DNA of 64,000 nt from DATAAP01 sp041690495 (GTDB taxonomy: Bacteria; Pseudomonadota; Alphaproteobacteria; CACIAM-22H2): positions 124,001 to 188,000 of the forward strand of contig JAWLHE010000003.1 in NCBI GenBank assembly GCA_041690495.1, read 5' to 3'. The position numbers and the translations under genes were made by a program. The notes under the pieces were generated by a model that did no database searches, had not been told where the DNA came from, and saw nothing but the letters and a program-made list of their open reading frames with translations. Numbering within the stretch: position 1 is the first letter of the stretch; each line of letters begins with the position of its first letter. Shown in pieces: positions 1 through 8,847 of the stretch.

Positions 1-257
1 TCCAGAACGGCCGTATCCATCCTTGCCAGAACCTGGCCGGCCCTGACGAAGTCGCCCTCTCGAACCAGAATATCGTCGATACGCCCCGAGGTTCTGGCAG
101 CGATGTCGATTTCCGTCGCCTGGATGCGGCCATTGCCGCTGGCAAACCCTTCAGGCAGCCCATCGGGCGCGAAGTACTGCCATGCATAGTACGCGCCGCC
201 GGCGACGACCAGGGCGATCGCGATCCTCAACAGCCAAGTCCTCGATTCGATCTTCAT
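1..257 (-). CDS. HlyD/AcrA-type membrane fusion protein, N-terminal part (cut by window edge)
   Basis: Reading leftwards from an ATG at 257, the frame stays open to the window edge, giving 85 residues of an N-terminus. It shows a short cytoplasmic start, one hydrophobic segment (about residues 9-20) and then the typical first half of a biotinyl/lipoyl-like hairpin: an NGRIQATEIDIAAR stretch followed by GRIDDILVREGDFVRAGQVL. In the HlyD/YbhG family this protein links an inner-membrane ABC or MFS pump to the outer membrane. The partner pump would lie off-window to the left. The family is clear; the substrate is not. Confidence 0.8.
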   Translation of the reverse strand, partial: MKIESRTWLLRIAIALVVAGGAYYAWQYFAPDGLPEGFASGNGRIQATEIDIAARTSGRIDDILVREGDFVRAGQVLARMDTAVL

Positions 258-626
258 TCAGGCAGACTCGCTTCGACATGCTCCGAAAGGAGACGCCAAT
301 GTAAGTCCGTCAACCATGGACCGGCTACACCATACTCGAGCATTGATGTAAGTCACGGCCTCCGCACTCGAGGGATCGATGATGCGGCGGCGCGCGAGCG
401 CGTCTGCGACAGGCTGACCCTCACGGACATAGCGGCGGATCGTCCAGCCGACGCGGCCAATGAGTTGGCGATACCGGCAAGGGCCAGCCCGATCCGGATC
501 GCCGTCGAACCCACGGACGATGAGCGGATCGCCGCGTCGCGCGCGAACGACCTGGTCGGGACATTCGCACGGCAATCGACTCGCGGCCTGCGCGCAGGCT
601 TCTCGATCGGCCGCACGATCCGTACG
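258..626. other. Stretch without a convincing gene between hpnA and the hlyD-like gene
   Basis: About 370 bases separate the stop of hpnA from the start of the membrane fusion gene; both neighbours are on the minus strand. A minus-strand frame at 258-575 could encode 105 residues from a TTG and ends directly against the ATG of the downstream gene, but its sequence is Arg/Cys-rich and matches no family I know. I do not call it a gene. No hairpin or repeat stood out. Confidence 0.4.
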
Positions 627-1613
627 TCATGGACAAAGCCCCTCGGTGCGAAACCACGCGACCGCGCGGGCCAGGGCGTCGGTCGCGGGACGCGCATGGT
701 ATCCCAGCTCGTCCCTCGCCCTGGTGGAGCCGAAAAACATCGGAGCGCGGGCCATCCTGACACTGTCCAGATTGGCGAGGGGCTCACCGCCGAACAGACG
801 AGCCCAGGCCTCCGCGCCGCAGGCGACCGCCAGGGCGCATCCATAGGGGATCCGCAGACTCGGCGCCGGGCGCCCCACGAGCTGCGCGATCACACCCAGG
901 ATCTCGCGAAGCGTCATGTTGTCGCCACCAAGAATGTAGCGCTTCCCGATCTGTCCGCGCTCGAACGCGAGGAGATGCCCGTGGGCGACGTCGTCCACAT
1001 CCACGATGTTGAGTCCAGTCTCGACATAGGCCGGCAGGCGTCCGGCCGCCGCCTGCACGATCATCCGTCCGGTCGGGGTCGGCTTGACGTCGCGCGGCCC
1101 GACCGGCGCGGTAGGATTGACGATCACCACAGGAAGGCCGTCATCCGCCAGCTCGCGGACGGCCTGTTCCGCAAGGAATTTCGAGCGCTTGTAGGGACCG
1201 ATCATGTCCTCGAGACGGGCCTCGGCCGTCTCGTCGGCCGGTCTGGCGCCCGGCGCATGGGCCAGAACCGCGACGCTGCTCGTGTAAACGATGCGCCGGA
1301 TACCGGCGTCCCCGGCCGCGATCATCAGCCGACGCGTGCCCTCGACATTGACCGCATGCATCGCGTGACCGTCGCGCGCCCACAGCCGGTAGTCCGCCGC
1401 AACGTGAAACAGGGCATCGCGCCCGCGCAGCGCTGCCGCGAGCGAATCGGGCTCCCGCAGATCGCCGACGAATATGTCGACGGGCAGCCCGCTCAGGTTT
1501 CGCCTGTCGCTGGCCGGACGCACGAGCGCGCGGACTTCATGTCCGGCCTCGAGCAGACGCCGCGTGACGGCAGAGCCGACGAAACCTGTCGCGCCTGTCA
1601 CCAGTGCCTTCAC
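627..1613 (-). CDS. hpnA: HpnA, hopanoid-associated sugar epimerase/reductase (extended SDR)
   Basis: The protein is an NAD(P)-binding short-chain dehydrogenase of the extended type, about 328 residues. From the GTG at 1613 it begins VKALVTGATGFVG, placing the nucleotide-binding glycine motif at residues 7-13. The catalytic YKRSK motif (Tyr141, Lys145) and the preceding TSS are present. An ATG at 1694 would add 27 Arg-rich residues that do not fit the fold, so I prefer the GTG. HpnA homologues sit in hopanoid loci and are thought to act on the sugar side chain of extended hopanoids; the exact reaction is not established. It is divergent from ispH and shares its intergenic region. Confidence 0.88.
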   Translation of the reverse strand: MKALVTGATGFVGSAVTRRLLEAGHEVRALVRPASDRRNLSGLPVDIFVGDLREPDSLAAALRGRDALFHVAADYRLWARDGHAMHAVNVEGTRRLMIAAGDAGIRRIVYTSSVAVLAHAPGARPADETAEARLEDMIGPYKRSKFLAEQAVRELADDGLPVVIVNPTAPVGPRDVKPTPTGRMIVQAAAGRLPAYVETGLNIVDVDDVAHGHLLAFERGQIGKRYILGGDNMTLREILGVIAQLVGRPAPSLRIPYGCALAVACGAEAWARLFGGEPLANLDSVRMARAPMFFGSTRARDELGYHARPATDALARAVAWFRTEGLCP

Positions 1614-1725
1614 GCCAGCCCCGGTCGTACCGCGCCGGATCGGTCGTCGCCTCCGGCTGGAACCGGAAGACATGCCCGATCCGCGGTGGAACATTCGCGT
1701 CCCCGGCTGCGCATTGGCATAGAGC

Positions 1726-1747
1726 TAATCCAAAATAGTAATCCAAA
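1726..1747. promoter_or_regulatory. Direct repeat TAATCCAAA x2 in the hpnA/ispH divergent region
   Basis: The divergent intergenic region (about 1614-1820) is the most AT-rich part of the hopanoid locus. It contains two exact copies of TAATCCAAA starting 13 bp apart (1726-1734 and 1739-1747). Direct repeats at roughly one helical turn between divergent genes are typical of operator half-sites. No factor can be assigned, and I cannot define a secure -35/-10 pair. Confidence 0.3.
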
Positions 1748-1820
1748 GTGACAGCGCGAACAAAACGTTGTCGTGGCGTGAAGATCGCGCCAATATTGCA
1801 GAATAGTACATGCCTGCGGC

Positions 1821-2900
1821 GTGGACCGCATCGTTGATCCGCGGTTCGAGGGGCGTCGTGGCCTTTCCGTGGGTGTCATCGTGGCTGATCGTCCGCCGCG
1901 CTCCTTACGCATTGTTCTGGCCAAACCTCGCGGCTTCTGCGCCGGTGTCGAACGCGCCATCGACATCGTAGAGCGCGCGCTCGAGAAGTTCGGCCCGCCC
2001 GTCTATGTCCGTCACGAGATCGTCCACAACAAGTGCGTCGTCGAATGTCTGCGCGCCAAAGGTGCCGTATTCGTCGAGGAGCTCGATGAGGTTCCGCGCG
2101 GCGCGGTCACGATCTTCAGCGCGCACGGCGTGGCCGACGCGGTCTATGCGGACGCCCATCGGCGGGCCCTGCGGGTCATCGATGCGACATGTCCGCTGGT
2201 CACGAAGGTTCACAAGGAAGGTCAGCGCTACGCCGAGCGCGGTTTCGAGATCATCCTCATCGGCCACGAGGGGCATCCCGAAGTCGAGGGCACGCGCGGC
2301 AGCATTCCGGGCGGGGTTCTCCTCATCTCGTCGGTGGATGATGCCAGGCGGGTGCGCGTTCGCGACCCTGAGCGCGTCTCCTATGTGACGCAGACGACCC
2401 TCAGCGTGGACGATACGCGCGACATCATTGCCACGCTCAGGCGACGGTTTCCCAGGATCGTCGGGCCCGACACGAAGGACATCTGCTACGCCACGCAGAA
2501 CCGGCAGACCGCCGCGCGGGCTCTCGCTGAGCAGGTAGATCTCCTGCTCGTGGTGGGAGCGAACAACAGCTCGAATTCGAACCGGCTGCGCGAGGTCGGC
2601 ACGCTTGCCGGCGTGACGAGCCACCTCATCAACAACGCGAGCGAGATTCAGCTCGCATGGCTCGAAGGCGTCGATGCCGTGGGTGTCACCGCGGGCGCCT
2701 CCGCGCCCGAAAGGCTCGTCCGCGAGGTCGTGGACCGGCTCGCATCCGTTCGGCCGGCCGTGGTGGACGAGCTTGCGGGTATCGAAGAGACGGCACGCTT
2801 CAGGCTTCCCGGCGAACTCCTCGAGGCCCAGTCGAGCCCTTCATCGGTCGAGCCGGAAGATGCGCTGGTCGGCTTCGGCGATCATCAGGGCCCGCGATAG
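1821..2900 (+). CDS. ispH: IspH, 4-hydroxy-3-methylbut-2-enyl diphosphate reductase
   Basis: This is the last enzyme of the MEP isoprenoid pathway, reducing HMBPP to IPP and DMAPP with a [4Fe-4S] cluster. The three cluster cysteines are visible at Cys40 (RGFCAGV), Cys124 (ATCPLVTKVH) and Cys222 (DICYATQNRQ), and GHPEVEG supplies the active-site His152 and Glu154. With the GTG at 1821 it is 359 residues; a GTG at 1881 would give a start closer to the usual family N-terminus and is equally possible. It lies 5 bp upstream of hpnH, so it probably feeds C5 units into hopanoid synthesis as part of the same transcript. Confidence 0.95.
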   Translation: MDRIVDPRFEGRRGLSVGVIVADRPPRSLRIVLAKPRGFCAGVERAIDIVERALEKFGPPVYVRHEIVHNKCVVECLRAKGAVFVEELDEVPRGAVTIFSAHGVADAVYADAHRRALRVIDATCPLVTKVHKEGQRYAERGFEIILIGHEGHPEVEGTRGSIPGGVLLISSVDDARRVRVRDPERVSYVTQTTLSVDDTRDIIATLRRRFPRIVGPDTKDICYATQNRQTAARALAEQVDLLLVVGANNSSNSNRLREVGTLAGVTSHLINNASEIQLAWLEGVDAVGVTAGASAPERLVREVVDRLASVRPAVVDELAGIEETARFRLPGELLEAQSSPSSVEPEDALVGFGDHQGPR

Positions 2901-2905
2901 TTGCC

Positions 2906-4057
2906 ATGGGCCTTCCTCTCGCGCAGCAGTTCAAGGTGGGCGCTTACGTCGCGATGCAACGCATCAAGGGGACAAGGCGCTACCCGCTGGTCCTGATGCT
3001 CGAGCCACTGTTCCGGTGCAATCTGGCGTGCGCGGGCTGCGGCAAGATCGATTATCCCGATGCAGTCCTCGACCGGCAGCTCGGCGCGGAGGAGTGCCTC
3101 GCCGCCGTCGACGAGTGCGGTGCGCCGGTTGTCTCGATCGCGGGCGGCGAGCCCCTTCTGCATCCGCAGATCGGCCAGATCGTCGCCGGGACCGTGGCAC
3201 GCCGGAAGTACACCTATCTCTGCACCAACGCTCTTCTCCTCGAAAAGAAGCTCGACCTGCTCGGTCCGAGCCGATTCCTGACCATTTCGGTTCATCTCGA
3301 CGGACTGCGCGAGGAGCATGACCGGTCGGTCTGCCGGAATGGCGTGTTCGACCGCGCGGTCCGGGCGATCCGGACCGCCAGGACGCGCGGCTTTCGCGTC
3401 GGCGTGAACTGCACGCTCTTTAACGATGCGCAGGCCGAGCGCGTGCGACAGTTCTTCGATTTTTGCCGCGAGATCGGGGTGGACGGGATCACTCTGTCGC
3501 CCGGCTTCGCCTACGAGCGGGCGCCGGATCAGAAGCACTTCCTCAATCGAAAGCAGACAAAGAACCTGTTTCGCGGAATCCTGCGCGATGCCAGGCAGCG
3601 CAACTGGTCGTTCTCCAATTCGACGCTGTTTCTCGATTTTCTCGCCGGCAACCAGAATTACCGGTGCACGCCGTGGAGCAATCCGACGCGCAACGTATTC
3701 GGATGGCAGCGGCCGTGTTATCTACTCGGCGAAAGCTATGCGCCGTCTTTCAAGGAGCTGATGGAGACGACACCCTGGGACGAGTACGGCACCGGCCGCT
3801 ACGAAAAATGCGCCGATTGCATGGCTCACTGCGGCTACGAAGGCACTGCGGTCGACGATGCCGTTCGCCATCCGATGAAAGCGTTGTGGGTGAAGCTCCG
3901 CGGGGTCAGGACCGAAGGCGGGATGGCGCCCGAGATACCGCTCGACGGGCAGCGACCCGCCCGTTACGTGTTCGAGAACCACGTCGCGGCGGCCCTAGCC
4001 GACCGGCGTTTCGTCAAACCGGAACCGCGGCCCAAGCACCTCGACCGCTCGGCGTAG
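2906..4057 (+). CDS. hpnH: HpnH, adenosylhopane synthase (radical SAM)
   Basis: HpnH joins the C22 hopene diploptene to the 5'-deoxyadenosyl moiety to make adenosylhopane, the first step of side-chain extension. From the ATG at 2906 the product has 383 residues, with the radical-SAM cluster motif CNLACAGC at Cys38/Cys42/Cys45 and GGEPLL after it. The C-terminal third has further conserved cysteines (CTPWSNPTRN, CYLLGE, KCADCMAHCGYEG). The frame is open upstream to 2657, but that part overlaps ispH and is not conserved-looking. The last 63 bp overlap the convergent end of hpnG. Confidence 0.95.
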   Translation: MGLPLAQQFKVGAYVAMQRIKGTRRYPLVLMLEPLFRCNLACAGCGKIDYPDAVLDRQLGAEECLAAVDECGAPVVSIAGGEPLLHPQIGQIVAGTVARRKYTYLCTNALLLEKKLDLLGPSRFLTISVHLDGLREEHDRSVCRNGVFDRAVRAIRTARTRGFRVGVNCTLFNDAQAERVRQFFDFCREIGVDGITLSPGFAYERAPDQKHFLNRKQTKNLFRGILRDARQRNWSFSNSTLFLDFLAGNQNYRCTPWSNPTRNVFGWQRPCYLLGESYAPSFKELMETTPWDEYGTGRYEKCADCMAHCGYEGTAVDDAVRHPMKALWVKLRGVRTEGGMAPEIPLDGQRPARYVFENHVAAALADRRFVKPEPRPKHLDRSA

Positions 4058-4702
4058 GCTTCTCATGCCCGAATAGGCATGGCGCGCCAGGCAGATCAGA
4101 TTCGGAATTTGCGATGGCGCCAACAGCGTGCTTCCGAGAACGGCGAGCGGGCGCGCCCTGCCGTCTTCGGCGAAGCCGCGCCGGATCACCGCCGGGAGCC
4201 GGCCGTTCGCCGGATCGGCGATCGCGCGCAGGACCAGGAGCGGCAATCCGGCGCGCCGCGCGGCTTGCGCGGTCGCATGGCTTTCCATATCGACGGCGGC
4301 CGCGCTGGTCTGAGCCCACAGGGCAGCCTTTGCAGCCGGATCTGCGACGAGTTCGAGGCTTCCGGCAACGGGCGCAACGACAGGTGTAACCGCCGGCGCC
4401 AGCGTCCTGCGCACGCGCTCACGCCATTCGTGATCGGTCGGCACGACATCGCCGCCGGGCATAACTACGCTGTGCGCAAGCACCAGCGCGCCCGGCGCCA
4501 GAGCCGGATCGAGACCACCGGCGATCCCGAAGCTGACCAGCGCGGGCGCCTCGGCTTCGACCAAGGCGACCGATCGCGCCGCATCGCCGGAAGCGCAATG
4601 CACGTTCGCGAACCCCCGCCGCGGCGCGGCCGCCGCGACGAGCCGAGCCTCCGCTCGCAGGCCGACGATGACGCCGACCGGTCTGCCAGGAGAAGCAGTC
4701 AC
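3995..4702 (-). CDS. hpnG: HpnG, adenosylhopane nucleosidase (phosphorylase superfamily)
   Basis: HpnG removes adenine from adenosylhopane, producing the ribosyl/phosphoribosyl hopane intermediate on the way to bacteriohopanetetrol and aminohopanes. The GTG at 4702 overlaps the TGA stop of shc as GTGA, so translation is likely coupled. The product has about 235 residues with a nucleoside-phosphorylase-like core: FGIAGGLDP, a VDMESHA motif (acidic residue binding the ribose) and a LRAIADPAN segment. The frame is open upstream to 5023, but that extension lies inside shc. Its 3' end runs 63 bp into hpnH on the other strand. Confidence 0.9.
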   Translation of the reverse strand: MTASPGRPVGVIVGLRAEARLVAAAAPRRGFANVHCASGDAARSVALVEAEAPALVSFGIAGGLDPALAPGALVLAHSVVMPGGDVVPTDHEWRERVRRTLAPAVTPVVAPVAGSLELVADPAAKAALWAQTSAAAVDMESHATAQAARRAGLPLLVLRAIADPANGRLPAVIRRGFAEDGRARPLAVLGSTLLAPSQIPNLICLARHAYSGMRSLRRAVEVLGPRFRFDETPVG

Positions 4703-6714
4703 ATGCCGACGTCCACGCGCCGCGAATTGCCGCGCGTCAGGTTCCGGTAACGCGCAAGCGCCCAAAGCGGGAAGTATCGCGCATAACCATGATAGCGCAG
4801 ATAGAACACCCGCGGGAAACCGACGGCCGTGTACCAGTCTTCCTGCCACCGTCCGGCCGCGCGCGGGTGGCGGAGCAGGAATTCGACGCCGCGGCGCACC
4901 GCCGGATGAGCGACCTCCCCGGCCGCCATCAAGCCAAGCAGAGCCCAGGCGGTCTGCGACGGCGTGCTCGCCTTGCATTCGGCGCGCCGCTCTTCCCAAT
5001 ACGTGGCCCCATCCTCGCCCCACCCGCCATCGTCATTCTGACGCGAAACCAGCCAGGCGACCGCCTTGCGCGCGAACGACGCGCGCATGTCCACGCCAGC
5101 CGCATTGAGCGCGCTGAGCGCCGACCACGTGCCGTAGACGTAGTTCATGCCCCAGCGGCCGAACCATGAACCGTCGGCCTCCTGCTCGCACAGGATATAG
5201 TCGAGCGCCCGTACCATGACCGGATGATCGGTCCGGTAGCCGAGCTGGGCCAGCATGCCGATGCATCGGGCACTGACGTCGACGGTCGGCGGATCGAGCA
5301 GCGCGCCATGATCGGCGAACGGGATGCAATTGAGATGGAAGGCGACGTTGTCCGCGTCGAACGCGCCCCAGCCGCCATTCGCCGATTGCATGCCGGCGAC
5401 CCAGACTGCCGCCCGGGCGATCCTTTCGTCGTACGCGGAGGAACGCGCCCGATCGAGCGCCATCACCACGACCGCAGTGTCGTCAAGGTCGGGGTAGTGC
5501 GGGCTGGCGTACTGGAAGGCCCACCCGCCCGGACTCAGGCCCGGCCGGCGTTCCGCCCAATCCCCGACGGCATCCGTTATCTGCCGGGCGGCGAGCCAGT
5601 CGAGCGCCTTGCGTACAACCGGGCTGCCGGGCGCTTCCCCCACTTCCATCACGGCCTGAACCGCGAGGGCGGTGTCCCAGACCGGGGACAGGCAGGGCTG
5701 GCAATAAGCGATCTCGCCGTGGACCACGAGCAGTTTCCGGATCGACTGTTTCGCGCTCCGGAAGGCGGAATCGTCCGGCCGAACGCCCATCGCCCGCATC
5801 ATCATCACGGCGTTTGCCATCGCGGGAAATATCCCTCCGAGACCCTCTTCGCCGTTCAGGCGATCCCGTGTCCACTGTAGCGCCGCCGCGATGGCTCGCC
5901 GCCGCCGCGCCTCGGGGAAAGACGGCTCGAGTGCCTTGAGGCTCTTGTCGACCTGCAGCAGAACCGATCCCAGCCATGTCCCGCTCGAATTCGAGAGATA
6001 GTCCCGGTGCCGCTCCGGCGGCACGCGAAACAGTTCGGGAATCGCGACGCTGCGCGGGTTCCGGGCGAGCGGCCGAATTGCCATGAGCACGAGCAGCGGA
6101 ACCAGAACGGTACGCGACCAGTACGAAATCTTGGACAGGTGAAACGGAAACCATCGCGGCAGCAGCATGATCTCGACCGGCATGCTCGGCACCGCTCGCC
6201 ACGGGATCTGACCGAAAAGCGCAAGCGTGATTCGCGTGAATACGTTGGCCGTGGCCGCTCCGCCATGCGCGAGAATCGCCGCTTGCGCGCGCTGCATGTG
6301 GGGCGCCTCGGGATCGTCGCCGGCGAGCTTCAGCGCAAAGTATGCCTTGACGCTCGCGCTGATATCGAAATCGCCGCCGTGAAACAACGGCCAGCCGCCG
6401 TGATCAGCCTGGCGGCCTCGAATGTAGTTCGCCAGCCTGCGCTCGGTCCCGGCATCGATCTCACCGAGAAAATGCTCGAGCAGGATGTACTCGGCAGGGA
6501 TCGTGACATCGGCCTCGAGCTCGAAAAGCCAATGCCCGTCCGGCGCCTGCATGCGTTTGAGATGCGCACAGGCATCGGATATGGCGCCATCGAGCTCCTG
6601 CGCGAAATACAGCCCGTCTTGGACTTGATCTGCGTCTGCGGACGGCGACGAGGGACATAGAACGTTCGCGCTGAGATCACCGTCGCGCGGTCCATCTGAC
6701 CTATAACAATCCAT
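4699..6714 (-). CDS. shc: Squalene-hopene cyclase (Shc/HpnF)
   Basis: This class II triterpene cyclase protonates squalene and folds it to hopene and hopanol at the inner membrane. The 671-residue length is normal for the family. The catalytic DxDD motif is at residues 409-412 (DLDDTAVV), and several QW repeats are visible (QAPDGHWLFELEAD, QSANGGWGAFD, QEADGSWFGRWGMNY, QNDDGGWGEDG). The ATG at 6714 overlaps the end of hpnD by 14 bp and the stop overlaps hpnG, so it is in the middle of a hpnB-hpnD-shc-hpnG operon. Confidence 0.97.
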   Translation of the reverse strand: MDCYRSDGPRDGDLSANVLCPSSPSADADQVQDGLYFAQELDGAISDACAHLKRMQAPDGHWLFELEADVTIPAEYILLEHFLGEIDAGTERRLANYIRGRQADHGGWPLFHGGDFDISASVKAYFALKLAGDDPEAPHMQRAQAAILAHGGAATANVFTRITLALFGQIPWRAVPSMPVEIMLLPRWFPFHLSKISYWSRTVLVPLLVLMAIRPLARNPRSVAIPELFRVPPERHRDYLSNSSGTWLGSVLLQVDKSLKALEPSFPEARRRRAIAAALQWTRDRLNGEEGLGGIFPAMANAVMMMRAMGVRPDDSAFRSAKQSIRKLLVVHGEIAYCQPCLSPVWDTALAVQAVMEVGEAPGSPVVRKALDWLAARQITDAVGDWAERRPGLSPGGWAFQYASPHYPDLDDTAVVVMALDRARSSAYDERIARAAVWVAGMQSANGGWGAFDADNVAFHLNCIPFADHGALLDPPTVDVSARCIGMLAQLGYRTDHPVMVRALDYILCEQEADGSWFGRWGMNYVYGTWSALSALNAAGVDMRASFARKAVAWLVSRQNDDGGWGEDGATYWEERRAECKASTPSQTAWALLGLMAAGEVAHPAVRRGVEFLLRHPRAAGRWQEDWYTAVGFPRVFYLRYHGYARYFPLWALARYRNLTRGNSRRVDVGM

Positions 6715-7591
6715 AACGGACCGCGAGCAGAAGCTTCACTGTCTTCGGAACCGTCGCAGGCTCGGCCAGATGCGTCCAGCCGCGCGCCACAAGCGCGCGC
6801 AACTGCCGCCGGTAGATGGCCATCATGGCCCTTGCGGGGCGCATGGTCGCACGCGGACATCGAGCCATCGCATCCGCGGCCCGGGCAAAATACCGGTCCG
6901 CCAACGCAGCCAGCTCGTTGCACACCTTCGGCAGCGCCGGATGCGTGAGGACGGTCGTGGGATCGCGCGTCCCGATGCCATGCGCGACGAGCAGCTCGCG
7001 CGGCAGGTAGAGGCGGCCAAGCGCGGCATCTTCCGTCAGGTCGCGAAGGATATTCGTAAGCTGAAAGGCGCGCCCAAGAGACTCGGCGACGGGCCAGCCG
7101 GCGAGTGGCGGTGCACCAAATGTCCGGACGGAGAGGCGGCCGGCGGCGCAGGCGACACGGGCGCAATAGAGATCGAGTTCCGCCATGCTCGGGCCGCGGA
7201 TTGGTTCGCCAACATCCATATCCATCCCGTCGATCACGGCCATGAAGTCGTCATGCTCAAGGCAGAACCGCCACACCGCCTCGTGCAGTTCGCGGCCAAT
7301 GACCGATTGCGGCGCGCCAGCGTAGATGCAGTCGATCTCGCGCCGCCAGTCGGCCAGCGCGGCCCTTTTCGCAGCCGTCTCGCCCGAACAATCGGCTATG
7401 TCGTCCACTGCGCGGCAGAAAGCGTAAATCGCGAACATTCCGGCGCGGCGCTCGGCCGGGAGCAGCAGCATCGGCCAGTAGAACGACGTGCCCGAGCGCG
7501 CAACCATTGCAGCGACAGCGTGGGCAGTTCCGTCCGGGTTTCCCTGTACCTGTGAGCCTATCGCCGCTCCGAGGCTGCCTGTCCAGGTCAT
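6701..7591 (-). CDS. hpnD: HpnD, presqualene diphosphate synthase
   Basis: HpnD condenses two farnesyl diphosphates to presqualene diphosphate. Both aspartate-rich motifs of trans-isoprenyl synthases are present: AVDDIAD near residue 65 and NILRDLTED in the second half. The start context (SGTSFYWPMLLLP then MFAIYAFCRAVDDIAD) is HpnD-like rather than HpnC-like. I chose the ATG at 7591 because it overlaps the hpnB stop as ATGA; an in-frame ATG at 7609 would add six residues. HpnC and HpnE, which normally finish the conversion to squalene, are not in this window. Confidence 0.9.
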   Translation of the reverse strand: MTWTGSLGAAIGSQVQGNPDGTAHAVAAMVARSGTSFYWPMLLLPAERRAGMFAIYAFCRAVDDIADCSGETAAKRAALADWRREIDCIYAGAPQSVIGRELHEAVWRFCLEHDDFMAVIDGMDMDVGEPIRGPSMAELDLYCARVACAAGRLSVRTFGAPPLAGWPVAESLGRAFQLTNILRDLTEDAALGRLYLPRELLVAHGIGTRDPTTVLTHPALPKVCNELAALADRYFARAADAMARCPRATMRPARAMMAIYRRQLRALVARGWTHLAEPATVPKTVKLLLAVRYGLL

Positions 7592-8847
7592 GGCGAGCCG
7601 TGTCTCCATCGACGAAGGGCCGCGGCACGTTCCCTGAAACCGGACTCGCCCGCGCCATTGGCATAGGCATCGGCGTCAGGCGCGAGACCGCCGCGCCGGC
7701 GGCCTTTCCATTCGCCCCCCTGTCCGCGCGCGTGCCGGCACGCGGAATCCACTGTCATCGTCGTGTACAGCAGCGCGCTCACCGGAAGCGCGAGCGCCCA
7801 CCACGGCGAAAGACCGTAGAGCCGCAATGTCGGGGCATACGCCACGCCCATCATCAGCCAGGCGGCGGCGCCCAGTGCGGCCGGCGCCTCTTCAGACAGG
7901 ACAGCGCCAATCAGAATCGCGACCGGCGCCACAGCGTAGACGAGCACCATGCCCCCGACAGCACCCAGCAGGCGAGACCGCGAGTAACCGAGCTGCGTGT
8001 ATGCGCAACGTGCAACCATGTTCCAGATGTCCGCTGCGCCGCGGTACCTTCGCAAACTGACTGTCCGATCCGTCAGGCCAAGCCAGATCCGACCGGCCGA
8101 CTTGATGCGACGGGCCAGCGCGCAATCATCGATCAGCTCGTCGCGCACAGATCCGATGCCGCCCGCCCGCTTCAGCGCGTCGGCTCGAACGAGCATGCAG
8201 CCACCGGCCGCGGCCGCAATCGCGGTTCGCGGATCGTTGATCGCGCGAAACGGGTAGAGTTTCTGGAAGAAGAAGACAAAAGCCGGAATGAGCAGGCGCT
8301 CGATGAAGCTTTGGCAGTGCAGTCGAACCATGAGCGACGCGAGGTCCAGCTTCTCCGTCTCCGCCTTGACAACCAGCTGCCGGACGGCGTCCGGGTCATG
8401 CCGGATGTCGGCGTCGGTCAGCAGGAGATAGCGCGGGGCCGGCCGCTCCGTTGCGTCGACTCCCTGAGCGACGGCCCACATCTTTCCCGTCCAACCGGCA
8501 GGCCGCGGCGCGCTCGAGATGACGACAAGCCGATCTGCGGCGCCGCACCGCCATGCTGCATCGCGGGCGGCCCATTGCGTTGCATCGGCGCTCTCGTCGT
8601 CAACGAGGACCAGCCGGATCGGCGGCGTATGCGTCTGCCGCAGGAGCGACGCGATGCATTGCCCGACCACATCAGCCTCGTTGCGGGCAGGAACGACGGC
8701 CACGACATCGATCCCCGGCGGCATGCCCGCCGGCGACCGTAATCGTTCATCCGCGCGCCAGAAGCCGCGGCGAAACGCCAGCAGATAAATCCATGCAAGG
8801 CCCGCTGCGCCAGCCGCGGTCGTGGCCGCCTGCACGACAACGCTCAT
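7588..8847 (-). CDS. hpnB: HpnB, hopanoid-associated family 2 glycosyltransferase
   Basis: An inverting GT-A glycosyltransferase with an N-terminal membrane anchor (about residues 4-22), a Rossmann-like catalytic domain (VVAVVPARNEADVV, LVDDESAD, and the DxD-type motif TDADIRHDP) and about three C-terminal membrane helices. Homologues sit in hopanoid loci and are proposed to glycosylate the hopanoid side chain or carrier; the acceptor is not proven. The ATG at 8847 gives about 419 residues; the upstream extension to 8883 needs a TTG. It is the first gene of the operon whose next member, hpnD, starts in its stop codon. Confidence 0.87.
   Translation of the reverse strand: MSVVVQAATTAAGAAGLAWIYLLAFRRGFWRADERLRSPAGMPPGIDVVAVVPARNEADVVGQCIASLLRQTHTPPIRLVLVDDESADATQWAARDAAWRCGAADRLVVISSAPRPAGWTGKMWAVAQGVDATERPAPRYLLLTDADIRHDPDAVRQLVVKAETEKLDLASLMVRLHCQSFIERLLIPAFVFFFQKLYPFRAINDPRTAIAAAAGGCMLVRADALKRAGGIGSVRDELIDDCALARRIKSAGRIWLGLTDRTVSLRRYRGAADIWNMVARCAYTQLGYSRSRLLGAVGGMVLVYAVAPVAILIGAVLSEEAPAALGAAAWLMMGVAYAPTLRLYGLSPWWALALPVSALLYTTMTVDSACRHARGQGGEWKGRRRGGLAPDADAYANGAGESGFRERAAALRRWRHGSP

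Noticed and set aside
465..1751. A 428-codon plus-strand frame across hpnA
   Set aside because: It is antisense to hpnA, which carries clear SDR motifs, and it has no recognisable domain.
4699..5023. A longer HpnG starting at 5023
   Set aside because: The extra 107 residues lie wholly inside shc and look like an antisense-type low-complexity stretch; the GTG overlapping the shc stop gives a normal HpnG length.
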